Shown piece after piece: positions 8,231 through 17,298 of a DNA stretch of 64,000 nt. The stretch is from SABI01 sp964453215 (GTDB lineage: Bacteria > Spirochaetota > Spirochaetia > Sphaerochaetales > Sphaerochaetaceae): contig CAYVRR010000003.1 of the NCBI GenBank assembly GCA_964453215.1, positions 23,201 through 87,200 of the forward strand. The letters run 5' to 3'. Below the pieces are notes generated by a model that had not been told where the DNA came from, searched no databases, and saw nothing but the letters and a program-made list of their open reading frames with translations. The translations under genes were made by a program, and so were the position numbers. Within the stretch, counting starts at the first letter, position 1. Each line of letters opens with the position of its first letter.

Positions 8231-9172
8231 ATGCAGAAGGATAGAGATTTTCTGATCAAAATAGCACAATCTTATTATATTAAGAAAAAGAGTCAGCAAG
8301 AAATTGCTGATGAATTTAATATACCTCGTCCCACTGTTTCTAATTTGTTAAAACTGTGTAGAGAAACTGGTATAGTAGAAATTAGGGTGAAAGAGGGCTC
8401 ACCAGAGACGAGTTTACTTGGGGAAGCTATAGAGAAGAAGTATGGCCTTCATAAGGTTATTGTAATTCCCTCTACAGAAGATCGAATATCTTTATTTAAC
8501 AATATTGGAAAAGAGGCAGCATTTTATACAAATTCAATACTCCATGCAGGGATACACATTGGCATTGCGTGGGGCACTACGTTGTATCAGATGGTTCACC
8601 AGATGAACACACAAACTATTACAGACTCAAGTGTTGTTCAGCTTATGGGGGGCTTTGGTGCTTCTAATCCCCAGTATGATGGATCTGAACTAGCGAGAGA
8701 GTTATCTAAACGTCTTGAATCAGTATATTATCCCCTTCAATGCCCTGTTATAGTAAAAAATGTTGAAGTGAAAGAGTTGCTTATGGAAGAGCCTTGGATT
8801 TATAAAACTCTTGAAATGATGAAAAACCTCGATATCGCATTTGTGGGGATCAGCTCTAATAAACCTGAGAAAAGCTCTTTAGTAAAAGCAGGATTTCTTT
8901 CAATGAAAGAGGCTAATGATTTATATCATTCGGGTGCTGTTGGTCACTTATGTGGCTATAGTTATGATAAAGATGGGAAATGGATGGATGTTTCTGCAAA
9001 TCATAGAATCATAGGGATCTCTTTTTCTGATTTCCTTCAAATTCCATTGAGAGTTGGTATTGCCTGTGGCAGTGAAAAAGCTGAAGCAATACAAGCGGCT
9101 TTGGTTGGAGGGCATCTGACTACCCTCATTACAGACCAAAGTGTTGCCGCTCGTATTATTCATGACATGTAA
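8231..9172 (+). CDS. SorC/DeoR-superfamily sugar-binding transcriptional regulator
   Basis: A 313-residue regulator of the SorC/CggR/LsrR type. Residues ~15-50 form a winged helix-turn-helix (KSQQEIADEFNIPRPTVSNLL). The rest is the sugar-phosphate-binding domain, with IGIAWGTTLYQMV and a C-terminal VGIACGSEKAEAIQAAL. The ATG at 8231 follows GAGGAG by 7 nt; the longer GTG frame has no ribosome site. It is convergent with the E3 gene, 9 bp apart. A motif shared between its promoter and the E1 alpha promoter suggests it controls the dehydrogenase operon (inference). Confidence 0.85.
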   Translation: MQKDRDFLIKIAQSYYIKKKSQQEIADEFNIPRPTVSNLLKLCRETGIVEIRVKEGSPETSLLGEAIEKKYGLHKVIVIPSTEDRISLFNNIGKEAAFYTNSILHAGIHIGIAWGTTLYQMVHQMNTQTITDSSVVQLMGGFGASNPQYDGSELARELSKRLESVYYPLQCPVIVKNVEVKELLMEEPWIYKTLEMMKNLDIAFVGISSNKPEKSSLVKAGFLSMKEANDLYHSGAVGHLCGYSYDKDGKWMDVSANHRIIGISFSDFLQIPLRVGIACGSEKAEAIQAALVGGHLTTLITDQSVAARIIHDM

Positions 9173-9181
9173 TGTGATGAG

Positions 9182-10579
9182 TTAGTAGATTGAGTGAAGT
9201 GACTCTTTTAGTGCATCTGCACCAGCTTCCATAATAGCTTCTGAAAGAGTTGGGTGTGCATGTATAATACCTTTTAATTCATGCACAGTTATCTCTTGAC
9301 TCATTAATGTGGCAGCTTCATTAATTAATTCACTTGCACTTGATCCAATAATATGTACTCCAAGGATTTCTCCATATCTTTTATCAGAAACAATTTCAAC
9401 ATACCCATCTGTTTCACCACTAGAAAGTGATCTTCCATTTGCCATAAAATTAAATCTTCCGCTCGCTACTTCATATCCTTTTTCAGTAGCTTCTTGAGTA
9501 CTCATTCCGATCGTGCCAATTTCTGGATGGCTATAGACTACTGAAGGGACAAAGCGTAAATCAGCTCTCTTTTTCTCAATTTTTAGGTCTACTTTAGCAT
9601 AAGAGACAGCATTAATTGCAGCTACTTCCCCCATATGGTAGGCAGCGTGGGCAAGGAGTTTTTTCCCATTCATATCACCTGGGCAAAAGATTCCATCAAT
9701 ACTACTCTCCATATACTCATTTACTTGTACAAAACCGTTCTCTAAAATAAGATGGCTAATTTTTTGTATTGCTGATACATCTGGAGTTCTTCCAATAGAG
9801 AGTAAAGCTCTAGAGGTCGTTATAGATGAACCATTAGAAAGAACAAGGTTGATACCATCATCATTATCGAGCACTTCAACTACTGAGGTGTCACAAATGA
9901 ATTCTATCCCCTTTTTTTTATATTTCTTTACTAGGGTATCTCGTAGTTCTTTATCAATAAAAGACAATACATCAGGAAGTCCTTCAATGACAGTTACTTG
10001 AGACCCGAAAGATGAGAATATTGTTGCTATTTCAAGCCCAATAACTCCCCCTCCTATCACAGCGAGACTTTTTGGGATGTAGGGGATTTCAAGTATCTGG
10101 GTACTGTTAAGAACTTTTTCATTTTCAATTCCAGGAATCGGAACTACTCTACTATGAGTTCCAGTTGCGAGAATAATTGCTTTACACTCTAACATGGTTT
10201 TTTCGCCAACTTTTACAGTTGTAGCATTTTCTATTGTGGCACTTTCATGAAACACTTCAATGTTATTCGTTTTTAATAAAGCTTTCACTCCTTGTACTAA
10301 CTTTTTTACAGCCTTATCTTTCTCTTTATGTACTTGGCTCATATCAATTTCAAACGAGGGATCTATTTGTATTCCCCTTTTCTTGAAAGCAGAGAGAGAA
10401 TCTATCAAATGAGCGGTGTGAAGAAGATGCTTTGTTGGGATACACCCACGGTTTAAGCAGGTGCCTCCTATCTCCGATTTTTCTACTAAGGCAACTTTTG
10501 CCCCGAGGCGAGATGCTTTAATTGCAGCACTATATCCTGCAGGGCCTCCACCTACGACGACAATATCATATGTATTCAT
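9182..10579 (-). CDS. lpdA: Dihydrolipoyl dehydrogenase (E3)
   Basis: A 465-residue FAD-dependent disulfide oxidoreductase that reoxidises the lipoyl groups of the adjacent E2 with NAD+. It has an N-terminal GGGPAGYSAAIKA FAD loop and the redox-active GGTCLNRGCIP disulfide motif (about 40-50). There is a second nucleotide site, VIGGGVIGLE, and the C-terminal HAHPTLSEAIMEA carrying the catalytic His-Glu pair. It is the last gene of the E1a-E1b-E2-E3 operon, 22 bp after E2. Confidence 0.94.
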   Translation of the reverse strand: MNTYDIVVVGGGPAGYSAAIKASRLGAKVALVEKSEIGGTCLNRGCIPTKHLLHTAHLIDSLSAFKKRGIQIDPSFEIDMSQVHKEKDKAVKKLVQGVKALLKTNNIEVFHESATIENATTVKVGEKTMLECKAIILATGTHSRVVPIPGIENEKVLNSTQILEIPYIPKSLAVIGGGVIGLEIATIFSSFGSQVTVIEGLPDVLSFIDKELRDTLVKKYKKKGIEFICDTSVVEVLDNDDGINLVLSNGSSITTSRALLSIGRTPDVSAIQKISHLILENGFVQVNEYMESSIDGIFCPGDMNGKKLLAHAAYHMGEVAAINAVSYAKVDLKIEKKRADLRFVPSVVYSHPEIGTIGMSTQEATEKGYEVASGRFNFMANGRSLSSGETDGYVEIVSDKRYGEILGVHIIGSSASELINEAATLMSQEITVHELKGIIHAHPTLSEAIMEAGADALKESLHSIY

Positions 10580-10601
10580 CTATATATCTCCACTTTTTTA
10601 A

Positions 10602-11900
10602 TCACACGAGAAATGAGTAAGGATGTTCGAGGCTGTGAATTAAAGCTTGCATAAACTCTGCAGCTTCAGAGCCATCAATTATTCGATGGTCGAATGTGAG
10701 ACTTAATCCAATTTTCTTTACCACTACAAGCTCGCCCATCTGTATTGCAGGGACATCCTCAATAGCACACACACCAAGAATTGCAGCCTCTGGAGAATTA
10801 ATTATTGGATTAAAGGAGAGAATACCCCACTTGCCAACGTTTGTAATCGTAAAGGTTGAGCCTTGTAGCTCATCACTTTTCAATTCACCTTTTCTCCCTT
10901 TTTCAACAAGGAGAGATGCGTGTTTAGAAAGTTGTGATAAACTCATTCGATCGGCATCTTTTATCACTGCAACAAGTAATCCCTTTTCGGATGCTATTGC
11001 CATTCCAAGATGTACATTGCCATGGAGAGTAACTATATCTTTATCAATAGATGAATTCATGATGGGGAAAGATGGAAGTAATTTGCTTGTTGCAAGCATT
11101 ATGAGGTCATTAATTGAGATGTGGAGGTTCGTTGTTTCATTAATCTGTTTTCGAATCTTGAGTAAATCAGTAACATCAGCTTTTGCGTGTTCTGTGACCA
11201 TTGGAATAGTTGTATGAGAGTATACCATTCTTTCGCCTGTGATTTTTTTCACTTTATTCAATCGAATTGTAGTAGATTCTCTAACTTCATTACCGATGAA
11301 AGTAGGTTGATGTTCTTTTGGAAGATCTGTTGAATAAATCTTGCCTTGATACCCACTTCCCTTAACGTGGTCAAGTTGTATTTTTTTATCATGAGCCATA
11401 CGTGAAGCAAGTGGTGTTGCTTTTACTTTGGTCGCTTCAAACGTTACTACATCAATTTCTTTTACTTCATTATGAGATCCAGATGGAGGAATATGGGAAA
11501 TATCTAGGTTTCTCTCTCTTGCCACTCTTCTTGCAGCTGGAGTTGCTTTTGTTTTCCCATCTACTACATCTTCTTCTATTTTAGGGACAGATATGCTCTC
11601 TTTTTGAGGTTCTTCCCCTCTAGTTTCAACAGGATGAGTATCTGTGTGTGGTACTTTTTCTCCTGGTTCTCCTAGCCATGCTATGGGGAGGGTTACTTTT
11701 ACTGTTGAGCCAGCTGGGTAGAGTATTTCTAACACAGTCCCTTCATAATCAGATTCATACTCCATGGTAGATTTATCTGTTTCGAGTTCAGCGAGAATAT
11801 CTCCTTTGGAGACTTTATCACCCGGTTTTATAAACCATTCGATGATAGTTCCCTCTTCCATAGCCATTCCAGTTTTTGGCATAATAATTTCTTGAGCCAT
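10602..11900 (-). CDS. 2-oxoacid dehydrogenase E2 (dihydrolipoamide acyltransferase)
   Basis: A 432-residue E2, probably acetyltransferase. Residues 1-77 form one lipoyl domain with the lipoylated Lys at about 43 (ETDKST). Two stretches resemble peripheral subunit-binding domains: KATPAARRVARERNLD (~118-153) and KATPLASRMAHDKKIQLD (~160-195). Most E2s have one. The catalytic domain ends with DHRIIDGSEAAEF. The ATG at 11900 follows AAGGAG; the longer frame overlaps the E1 beta gene. The first binding-like domain lacks the usual glycine-rich end and may be degenerate. Confidence 0.9.
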   Translation of the reverse strand: MAQEIIMPKTGMAMEEGTIIEWFIKPGDKVSKGDILAELETDKSTMEYESDYEGTVLEILYPAGSTVKVTLPIAWLGEPGEKVPHTDTHPVETRGEEPQKESISVPKIEEDVVDGKTKATPAARRVARERNLDISHIPPSGSHNEVKEIDVVTFEATKVKATPLASRMAHDKKIQLDHVKGSGYQGKIYSTDLPKEHQPTFIGNEVRESTTIRLNKVKKITGERMVYSHTTIPMVTEHAKADVTDLLKIRKQINETTNLHISINDLIMLATSKLLPSFPIMNSSIDKDIVTLHGNVHLGMAIASEKGLLVAVIKDADRMSLSQLSKHASLLVEKGRKGELKSDELQGSTFTITNVGKWGILSFNPIINSPEAAILGVCAIEDVPAIQMGELVVVKKIGLSLTFDHRIIDGSEAAEFMQALIHSLEHPYSFLV

Positions 11901-11913
11901 GATATTCTCCTTA

Positions 11914-12897
11914 TTATGAGGTAAGCTCTTTGATTGCTTGAATAATTTTTTCTTCAGTTGGAACAACTTGTGCTTCAAGAGTTGGGTTATATGGAATTGG
12001 AACGTCGAGTCCACCAAGTCTCTTTATAGGAGCATCAAGATAGAAAAATGCTTCACTGTCAGCAATTACACTCACAAGTTCTGCTCCATACCCACCTCTT
12101 TGACAAGCTTCATAGACAACGAGGACTTTTCCAGTTTTTTTAGCTGATTCTATAATACACTTTTCATCAAGGGGGACAAGAGATCTAATATCGACAACTT
12201 CGATATCAATACCCTCCTTTGCTAATTGTTCAGCTACAAGTAAACACCTTCCTACCATCCGTCCATATGTGATAATAGAAACATCTTTTCCTTCCCTCTT
12301 TACATCTGCAACACCTAAAGGAATTTCATAATCATCTTCAATTTCAGGTACTGGTCCTTTTACTCTGTAAAGGAGTTTTTGTTCTATGAATACTACGGGG
12401 TTGTTATCTCGAATAGCAGCTTTAAGTAATCCTTTTGCATCAAACGGTGTTGAAGGAATTACTACTTTAAGTCCTGGTACATGGGCAACCCATGCTTCAA
12501 GGCTTTGACTGTGTTGTGCAGCTGCTCCTGTTCCACTTCCCCCTGGAGTTCTTAATACCATAGGTACAGATCCTTGTCCTCCAAACTGGAATCTATTCTT
12601 GGCAGCTTGGTTTACTAATGGTTCCATAGCGAGGGCCATAAAGTCACTAAACATTAATTCAACAATGGGCCTAAGTCCTGTCATCGCAGCGCCAGTAGCT
12701 GCTCCAACGATTGCAAGTTCTGATATCGGTGTATCGAGTACTCTTTCAGGTCCAAATTGTTCTATCATTCCACGGGAAACTCCAAAAGCTCCACCGTAAA
12801 CTCCAATATCTTCTCCCATGAATACAATGTTTGGATCTCTCTCCATCTCTTCACTCATCGCTTCATTTATTGCTTGGGCATATGTAATCTCTCTCAT
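11914..12897 (-). CDS. 2-oxoacid dehydrogenase E1 component, beta subunit
   Basis: A 327-residue transketolase-like beta subunit of a heterotetrameric E1, pyruvate or acetoin type. It has MGEDIGVYGGAFGVS near the N-terminus, DTPISELAIVGAATGAA, RTPGGSGTGAAAQHSQSLEAW and the C-terminal domain VYEACQRGGYGAELVS. It pairs with the alpha subunit 9 bp upstream. Sequence reading alone does not separate pyruvate dehydrogenase from acetoin dehydrogenase. No acetoin-specific acoX or acoR gene is seen nearby, which slightly favours pyruvate. Confidence 0.9.
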   Translation of the reverse strand: MREITYAQAINEAMSEEMERDPNIVFMGEDIGVYGGAFGVSRGMIEQFGPERVLDTPISELAIVGAATGAAMTGLRPIVELMFSDFMALAMEPLVNQAAKNRFQFGGQGSVPMVLRTPGGSGTGAAAQHSQSLEAWVAHVPGLKVVIPSTPFDAKGLLKAAIRDNNPVVFIEQKLLYRVKGPVPEIEDDYEIPLGVADVKREGKDVSIITYGRMVGRCLLVAEQLAKEGIDIEVVDIRSLVPLDEKCIIESAKKTGKVLVVYEACQRGGYGAELVSVIADSEAFFYLDAPIKRLGGLDVPIPYNPTLEAQVVPTEEKIIQAIKELTS

Positions 12898-12906
12898 ACT
12901 GATCTC

Positions 12907-13866
12907 CTAAGACTCGTATACGTCATCAAATATTCTATCTATTGAAAGCTCTGGACTGTTTTTAGCAAATTCTACAGCTTGTTCAATTTCAACTTTAGCT
13001 TGTTCATTCATCGCTTCGATCTCTTTTTCTGTAAATATTTTATTATCCACCAAGTATTCTCTGTGGCGTTTAATTGGATCTTTTGCCTTCCATTCATTTA
13101 CTTCTTCTTTTGATCTATAAAGCTGTGCATCACTTTTTGAGTGTCCCATCCATCTATATGTATTGAGCACCATGAGCATAGGTCCATGTTCTAAGACATA
13201 TTCACGAGCTTTTTTTGTCTCTTTATATATGTTGATTACATCATTTCCATCGAGAGCAAGTCCTTTTATTCCATAACTTGTTGCCCTAATAGAGATGTCA
13301 TCAATATTCATTGATTTTTTTACAGATGTAGACATTCCATAAAAGTTATTGGTACATACAAAGATAACGGGAAGTTTCCACACAGAAGCTAGGTTTAAAG
13401 ATTCGTGAAATGAGCCCTCATTCGTAGCTCCATCGCCAAAATAGCTGACTGTGACATTATTTTTCTTTAGATATTTTTGACTAAAGGCAGCACCTACCCC
13501 CAATGGGATTCCTCCACCTACAATACCGTTTGCACCAAGGCTTCCAACTGAAAAGTCTGCAATATGCATACAGCCCCCTTTCCCTTTGCAATACCCTGTC
13601 TCTTTTCCTAAAAATTCAGCCATCATCTTATTCACATCCATATTCTTTCCGATACCTTGGTTGTGCCCTCGATGGGTCTGAAGGATATAATCCTCTTTCT
13701 CAAGTGCTGATGATACACCTATTCCTGTTGCTTCTTCACCTATACAGAAATGGGCAGTTCCATGCACCAATCCTTGTACAAATAATTTAGCAGCCATCTC
13801 TTCAAATTCTCTTGTAAGAACCATTTTATAATAGAGTTCTTTTTGTACTTCTTTGGTCAGCTTCAT
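12907..13866 (-). CDS. 2-oxoacid dehydrogenase E1 component, alpha subunit
   Basis: A 319-residue alpha subunit carrying the thiamine diphosphate motif GDGATNEG...TNN (about 165-195). The phosphorylation-loop region is RATSYGIKGLALDGNDV. It decarboxylates pyruvate (or acetoin) and transfers the two-carbon unit to E2. It is the first gene of the operon, behind a good promoter at 13934-13962. An anaerobic gut-type spirochaete would more often use a ferredoxin oxidoreductase, so this complex is informative about metabolism. Confidence 0.9.
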   Translation of the reverse strand: MKLTKEVQKELYYKMVLTREFEEMAAKLFVQGLVHGTAHFCIGEEATGIGVSSALEKEDYILQTHRGHNQGIGKNMDVNKMMAEFLGKETGYCKGKGGCMHIADFSVGSLGANGIVGGGIPLGVGAAFSQKYLKKNNVTVSYFGDGATNEGSFHESLNLASVWKLPVIFVCTNNFYGMSTSVKKSMNIDDISIRATSYGIKGLALDGNDVINIYKETKKAREYVLEHGPMLMVLNTYRWMGHSKSDAQLYRSKEEVNEWKAKDPIKRHREYLVDNKIFTEKEIEAMNEQAKVEIEQAVEFAKNSPELSIDRIFDDVYES

Positions 13867-13906
13867 ATTTCTTCTCCCGTTTCCTTATCTTGATCATATT
13901 TGCAAC

Positions 13907-13928
13907 TATGAGGTCTTGTATCCTCATA
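13907..13928. promoter_or_regulatory. Operator-like inverted repeat at the dehydrogenase promoter
   Basis: TATGAGG (13907-13913) and CCTCATA (13922-13928) form a perfect 7-bp inverted repeat with an 8-bp spacer over the predicted transcription start. On the minus strand the half-site reads GACCTCA, also found in the SorC regulator promoter (8131-8137). A SorC-family protein binding both is the simplest reading (inference). Confidence 0.5.
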
Positions 13929-13933
13929 CATAT

Positions 13934-13962
13934 AGTATATAGTGCAACGTGGAATTAATCAA
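13934..13962 (-). promoter_or_regulatory. Promoter of the 2-oxoacid dehydrogenase operon
   Basis: Read on the minus strand: TTGATT (13957-13962), 17-bp spacer, TATACT (13934-13939). The expected transcription start is near 13927, about 60 nt before the E1 alpha start codon, and overlaps the inverted repeat at 13907-13928. Confidence 0.6.
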
Positions 13963-14048
13963 TTGTAAATTTTTCTTTATATTTATTACATATGTAAAAG
14001 CGTGTAGTAAAACATATCCCCTAAAAGCAATATTATTACGTATATTAT

Positions 14049-14927
14049 CTACTCTTTTATACCTGCCATATGTTCAAACACTTTTACAACAGCTGATGCG
14101 TTTTCTTCACCAAGATCCATATGTAATCCAATTTTATTCACTTCATGAACAATGTTCGAAAGGAGAACTGGCACTTCTAGCTGTTCAGAGAAATTTCTAA
14201 TTAATTCGGTATCTTTTACCATTGTTCGTAGATGGAATGAGACTTCAAAGTCTCTATTAATCATAGAAGACCCTACTCCTTGCACAACTGGAGAGCGAAA
14301 ATCTGAATTCATCCAGACTTTTAACACTTCAGTAAGATCAAGTCCTGCTTTTTTTGCGAGTGTCATTGATTCACCAAGTGCTGCAACGATTGTTGAAACG
14401 AGATGGTTACCACACAGCTTTGTTGCATACCCATTTCCATGTCCACCCATGTAGTGGTGAGTTTCTGCAATCTCTTCAAAAAGGGGTATTGTTGATCTAT
14501 AGATTTCGTTATCTCCTCCAATCATTACCCACAGTCCTCCACTATATGCTTCACCTTTACTTCCATGTACGGGAGAGTCGAGAAAATGAGCCCCTTTTTG
14601 AGAGTAGTTATGTGCTTCCCATATTGCAGTATCAGGTAGTTGTGTACTCATATTAATAAATATCTGATCTTTTGTAGCATTCTCAAATGTACCACTCCCC
14701 CCTTGTGACATTGCCTTTAGAGCTTCTTTATCCCAGGGCATAAGTATAATAAATTCTGCCCCTTGTATTGCTTCCTTCACTGTTTCATGGTAGGTAGCTC
14801 CTTTATCTATTAATGGTTGAGCATGTTTCTTTGTTCTATTATAGATAGTGAGCGTGTGATCTTTAGAGAGGAGGGTATTTCCTATACCAAGGCCCATTGT
14901 ACCAGTTCCTAGAATTGCTATGTTCAT
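14049..14927 (-). CDS. Beta-hydroxyacid dehydrogenase, 3-hydroxyisobutyrate dehydrogenase family
   Basis: A 292-residue NAD(P)-dependent oxidoreductase of the 3-HIBDH / tartronate semialdehyde reductase family. The Rossmann loop is ILGTGTMGLGIG, the substrate loop is DSPVHGSKGEA (usual DAPVSGG) and the catalytic Lys lies in GYATKLCGNHL (about residue 170). It likely oxidises or reduces a small hydroxyacid made in the adjacent sugar pathway. It is the last gene of the epimerase-kinase-dehydrogenase operon. The altered substrate loop argues against assigning a known member. Confidence 0.82.
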   Translation of the reverse strand: MNIAILGTGTMGLGIGNTLLSKDHTLTIYNRTKKHAQPLIDKGATYHETVKEAIQGAEFIILMPWDKEALKAMSQGGSGTFENATKDQIFINMSTQLPDTAIWEAHNYSQKGAHFLDSPVHGSKGEAYSGGLWVMIGGDNEIYRSTIPLFEEIAETHHYMGGHGNGYATKLCGNHLVSTIVAALGESMTLAKKAGLDLTEVLKVWMNSDFRSPVVQGVGSSMINRDFEVSFHLRTMVKDTELIRNFSEQLEVPVLLSNIVHEVNKIGLHMDLGEENASAVVKVFEHMAGIKE

Positions 14928-14948
14928 AATTATTTCCTTTTTATCCTA

Positions 14949-16493
14949 CTATTTTTGTAGGCTTTTCACTAATTCATATGAATCATCTTTTAGGTGTTCA
15001 TACGTTTTTACATATTGATTGACGTAGAGTTCATACAAGGCAGTATATTCTTTATTTGGTTCAACTACCCTTTCTATTTCGACCATGGTTTTTGCAGCTT
15101 CTTGAATCGATGGGTAAATTCCTGCAGCAACAGTTGCAGCAATTGCACTACCGAGTGTTACTGCTTGTTGCTCTTTTGGAACAATGATGTTTTTCCCAAG
15201 TACATCTGCATGGATTTGTAACCAAAGTGGACTTTGGGCAGCTCCTCCACAGATGATGATTTCATCGATATAGATTCCACCCTCTTCCATTACATCAAGA
15301 ATGACTTTGGTTCCATATACTACCCCCTCCATAATTGCTCTAAAGATATGGCTAGGAGTATGTCGTAAGGAGAGTCCACGTATTACCCCTCTTGAATAGG
15401 GATCAACATAGGGAGTTCTGTTTCCTTGCCAGTGCTCTAACACAACTAGTCCTTCGGACCCTGGTGGAAGAGTAGAGGCCATTTCATCAAGGAGTTTATA
15501 GACAGATATGCCTCTTTCTCGTGCTTCTTTAGTGATTCTCTCGTTCACAAAGTTATCTTTAAACCATTTTAAAATACACCCTGTGCTAATTTGTCCAGCT
15601 TCAACTACTTCATATCCATCAATGATGGCATTGGGGAATGTTCCAAATAGGCCTGGTTTGTGAAGTTCTTTGTCAGTTATTCCAATGTGTAGTTGAGAAG
15701 AACCTGTAATGAGGGCAAGTTTTCCACTCTCTAATGCGTTAACCCCTATTACCCCCATATAAGCATCTGCGGCCCCCCCAGCTACGGGAATCCCCTCTTT
15801 TAGTCCTGTAAGAGTTGCTATTTCTTTGCTAAGGGGGCCAACAACTTCTCCTACCTTTACTATCCTCTTTGGAAGTTTTTCAAAGATATCACCTAGTCCT
15901 ATTTTTTCATACAAAGAAACAGGGAATCCCCCTTTATTCTCATTATAGAACCATCGAATTGAGACGGTGTTTATGTTGGCTGTTATGAGGTTTGTGAGGC
16001 GATATGCAAGGTAGTCAGTGTGTTCAAAAATTGTGGCAGCTTGTGTATAGATCTCTGGTTCCCATTTTTTTACCCATAGGTTTTTACATGGAAACCACTC
16101 TGGTGAGACTTTACTAAAACCTACATATTCTAAGGCTTCATCACCACATTGAGCTATTTCAACTGCTTCATCGGCGGCTCTGATATCCATCCACATGATA
16201 GCATCTCGAAGTGGTTTACCCATTTCATCTAAATAGACAACTGTGCAGCTTGTTCCATCAAGGCCAATTCCTTCGATTTGTTCTGGTTTAATATCACAAT
16301 CTTTAAATGCATTTTGTATTGCTTCTATTAATGAATTATCCCACGCTTCAATGCTTTGCTCTCCCCAGCCAGGATTTCTGTGTATGAGGGTATTTTCAGA
16401 GAGTCCAAAGCTCAAACATTCACCTAACTCATCATAAATACCAGCTCGAATACTCTCTGTCCCTGCATCAATTCCCATAACATACTTTTTCAT
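14949..16493 (-). CDS. FGGY-family carbohydrate kinase (ribulokinase-like)
   Basis: A 514-residue sugar kinase with two FGGY domains. It has the N-terminal phosphate loop GIDAGTESIRAGI, MWMDIRA in the substrate region and GGAADAYMGVIG with the catalytic Asp. ADP-binding GGAAQSPLWLQIHAD lies near residue 430. Likely substrates are a ketopentose, pentitol or related sugar; the exact one cannot be read. The ATG at 16493 follows GGAGAG, preferable to the ATG at 16505. It sits between an RPE-like epimerase and a dehydrogenase, so its product is probably the epimerase substrate (inference). Confidence 0.85.
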   Translation of the reverse strand: MKKYVMGIDAGTESIRAGIYDELGECLSFGLSENTLIHRNPGWGEQSIEAWDNSLIEAIQNAFKDCDIKPEQIEGIGLDGTSCTVVYLDEMGKPLRDAIMWMDIRAADEAVEIAQCGDEALEYVGFSKVSPEWFPCKNLWVKKWEPEIYTQAATIFEHTDYLAYRLTNLITANINTVSIRWFYNENKGGFPVSLYEKIGLGDIFEKLPKRIVKVGEVVGPLSKEIATLTGLKEGIPVAGGAADAYMGVIGVNALESGKLALITGSSQLHIGITDKELHKPGLFGTFPNAIIDGYEVVEAGQISTGCILKWFKDNFVNERITKEARERGISVYKLLDEMASTLPPGSEGLVVLEHWQGNRTPYVDPYSRGVIRGLSLRHTPSHIFRAIMEGVVYGTKVILDVMEEGGIYIDEIIICGGAAQSPLWLQIHADVLGKNIIVPKEQQAVTLGSAIAATVAAGIYPSIQEAAKTMVEIERVVEPNKEYTALYELYVNQYVKTYEHLKDDSYELVKSLQK

Positions 16494-16516
16494 AACACTC
16501 TCCATTGTAATTATTA

Positions 16517-17164
16517 TTAAGCTATAATTTCTGATAATGTAGCAATATTCTCTTCTATATTTCCTTTAAAAATTCCACTTCCAAGTATTGCGATATCGGC
16601 TCCTGCACTTTTTATCTCTTTTATAGTACTTTTATTTACGCCCCCATCTACTGAAACTATACAATTAGAATTTTCTTGTTCTATAATTCCACGTAAAAGT
16701 TCTATACGAGTGAGAATATTTTTATTCATATTCTGTCCCCCGACCCCTGGGTGTACTGCAAGTAAATTAAGCTGGCTAATAGCAAAAAGGAAGGGGCGAA
16801 TTACTTCGATGGGAGTCTCTAGTGTTAAACAAAGTCCAACTTTTTTATGAGATGCCTTCACCTCTTGTATTAAAGAAGTAAGATTTTTTGCACTCTCATA
16901 TTGTAATAAAATCATATCTACTTTTGATGATGTAAATAGTGGGACAATAGGGAGTGGATCTATTACTGCAAGGTGTACATCATAAAACCCTTCACACTCT
17001 ATTTTCGATTCATTAATTATTTGGGGACCAAATATCATATTGGGTGCAAAGTATCCATCACACACATCAAAATGAAACTTAGAAATACCTTGTAATTGAA
17101 CCTTTTTCATATCTCGTGCTATATGAGCATGGTTCGCTGCTAAAACTGACGCACACAGTTCCAT
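16517..17164 (-). CDS. Ribulose-phosphate 3-epimerase family protein (SgcE/AlsE-like)
   Basis: A 215-residue TIM barrel of the RPE family. The metal and acid/base residues are kept: HFDVCDGYFAPNM (His and Asp), DVHLAV (His) and VSVDGGVN (Asp). The phosphate-site loop reads VHPGVGGQ rather than the VNPGFGGQ of housekeeping RPE, so a different ketose phosphate is plausible. It is the first gene of an operon with an FGGY kinase and a dehydrogenase, driven by the promoter at 17196-17225. It is divergent from the C_GCAxxG gene. Confidence 0.85.
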   Translation of the reverse strand: MELCASVLAANHAHIARDMKKVQLQGISKFHFDVCDGYFAPNMIFGPQIINESKIECEGFYDVHLAVIDPLPIVPLFTSSKVDMILLQYESAKNLTSLIQEVKASHKKVGLCLTLETPIEVIRPFLFAISQLNLLAVHPGVGGQNMNKNILTRIELLRGIIEQENSNCIVSVDGGVNKSTIKEIKSAGADIAILGSGIFKGNIEENIATLSEIIA

Positions 17165-17195
17165 TATTGCTCCTTATTATAAAAATCACCCTCAT

Positions 17196-17225
17196 ATTAT
17201 ACCACAATAACGTTACATTTGTTAA
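17196..17225 (-). promoter_or_regulatory. Promoter of the epimerase-kinase-dehydrogenase operon
   Basis: Minus strand: TTAACA (17220-17225), 18-bp spacer, perfect TATAAT (17196-17201). The spacer contains the 8-bp palindrome TAACGTTA (17208-17215), a possible operator for the DeoR regulator encoded nearby (inference). Confidence 0.6.
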
Positions 17226-17261
17226 TAATAGTATCATTTTTTTACATTTATCATCTTTTGT

Positions 17262-17291
17262 ATTGAACTATTTCATTACAGAGATGATAAT
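17262..17291 (+). promoter_or_regulatory. Promoter of the C_GCAxxG gene, possibly leaderless
   Basis: TTGAAC, 17-bp spacer, GATAAT (17286-17291). Start of transcription would fall within a base or two of the ATG at 17299, and no Shine-Dalgarno precedes that ATG. This suggests a leaderless or nearly leaderless mRNA. Confidence 0.45.
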
Positions 17292-17298
17292 ATGAGAT

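Noticed and set aside
9182..13866. Firm call as acetoin dehydrogenase (acoABCL)
   Set aside because: Gene order fits both acetoin and pyruvate dehydrogenases; no acetoin-specific neighbours are seen, so it is left open.
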